A stretch of 6,303 nucleotides of DNA from an uncultured Bacteroidales bacterium (GTDB lineage Bacteria; Bacteroidota; Bacteroidia; Bacteroidales; WCHB1-69): assembly GCA_900321845.1 (NCBI GenBank), contig ONXT01000098.1, forward strand, positions 1-6,303, written 5' to 3'. Each line of letters begins with the position of its first letter. The first letter of the stretch is position 1. A model generated the notes under the pieces. The model searched no databases. It was not told the origin of the DNA and saw only the letters and a program-made list of their open reading frames with translations. Both the position numbers and the translations under genes were made by a program. Positions 5,942 through 6,303 of the stretch are shown here, piece by piece.

Positions 5942-6039
5942 CGCTGATATAATCCGCAAGTGTGTTGTCGCCCGAAATGATTAAGGCCATCCAGGACTAC
6001 ATTACATATTGATATAAATATGTTTCTATTATAAAAAAT

Positions 6040-6303
6040 ATGAATATGAAAAAACAGATTTTATCCATTATATTCGGGGCGATTGTCCTTGCATTTCTGT
6101 TGGGTACATTACAGGCACAGCCTGTCACATTGACCTTCACAGGGCGGGATGCCGCCAGCCAATACATCCAGTTGGACATGGTGTCTGTCACCAACGTAAC
6201 GCGGGGCTGGCAGGAGTATCTTTTCTGGAATGATACCGTACTGGTGATGGATAATCAAATCGGAATTCATGAGGTAGAGACGCGCCATGGCACGTCTCTG
6301 CAA
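6040..6303 (+). CDS. Secreted protein, possible T9SS cargo (partial, 5' end)
   Basis: The first 88 codons are present and the frame is still open at the window edge. The product starts with a Sec signal peptide: lysines at 4-5, a hydrophobic core (about 7-22), and a likely cleavage site after L24-Q25-A26, leaving Q27 first. The mature part reads L-T-F-T-G-R-D-A (residues 31-38), then Q-Y-I-Q-L-D-M-V-S-V-T-N-V-T-R-G-W-Q-E and W-N-D-T-V-L-V-M. This pattern resembles extracellular proteins of Bacteroidales that carry a C-terminal T9SS sorting domain; that is recollection. The visible end, R-H-G-T-S-L-Q, may begin such a sorting region (usually followed by an N-P-F motif), but the deciding sequence lies outside the window. 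The ATG at 6046 is an alternative start. The leader before 6040 is A/T-rich without a Shine-Dalgarno sequence. Confidence 0.75.
   Translation, partial: MNMKKQILSIIFGAIVLAFLLGTLQAQPVTLTFTGRDAASQYIQLDMVSVTNVTRGWQEYLFWNDTVLVMDNQIGIHEVETRHGTSLQ

Overview
The window reads as a chromosomal segment from a member of the order Bacteroidales, perhaps an uncultivated one. Three signs support this. Four intergenic stretches carry the Bacteroidetes sigma -7 element TAnnTTTG, and genes lack clear Shine-Dalgarno sequences, starting instead behind A/T-rich leaders. The YgiQ and threonyl-tRNA synthetase proteins look Bacteroidales-like. The last gene resembles secreted proteins common in type IX secretion (T9SS) Bacteroidales. 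No RNA gene, mobile element, CRISPR array or phage gene was found.

Layout. (1) 33-458, minus strand: a 141-residue protein built from about four 25-residue helical repeats, with its own promoter. (2) 459-737: a divergent intergenic region with a -7 element for each flanking gene. (3) 738-2675, plus strand: complete thrS. (4) 2727-3713, plus strand: two small lipoprotein genes that look like diverged tandem paralogues, ending at a strong intrinsic terminator (3776-3802). That terminator lies inside the last codons of the convergent gene. (5) 3765-5522, minus strand: a YgiQ-type radical SAM protein with a short C-terminus and its own promoter. (6) 5671-5823, plus strand: a 50-codon small protein gene followed by a very strong, probably bidirectional terminator (5851-5884). 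(7) 5934 to the end, plus strand: a promoter, a leader of about 90 nt, and the 5' part of a secreted-protein gene cut off by the window edge.

How the parts relate. thrS and ygiQ are housekeeping-type genes. thrS is not followed by infC-rpmI-rplT, its common partners; the lipoprotein pair sits there instead, 51 bp downstream with no clear promoter or terminator between, so it may be read through from thrS. The remaining genes appear to be separate transcription units. I see no clear multi-gene novel system. The least explained items are the 25-residue repeat protein, the lipoprotein pair, the 50-residue protein, and the overlap between the ygiQ 3' end and the opposing terminator.
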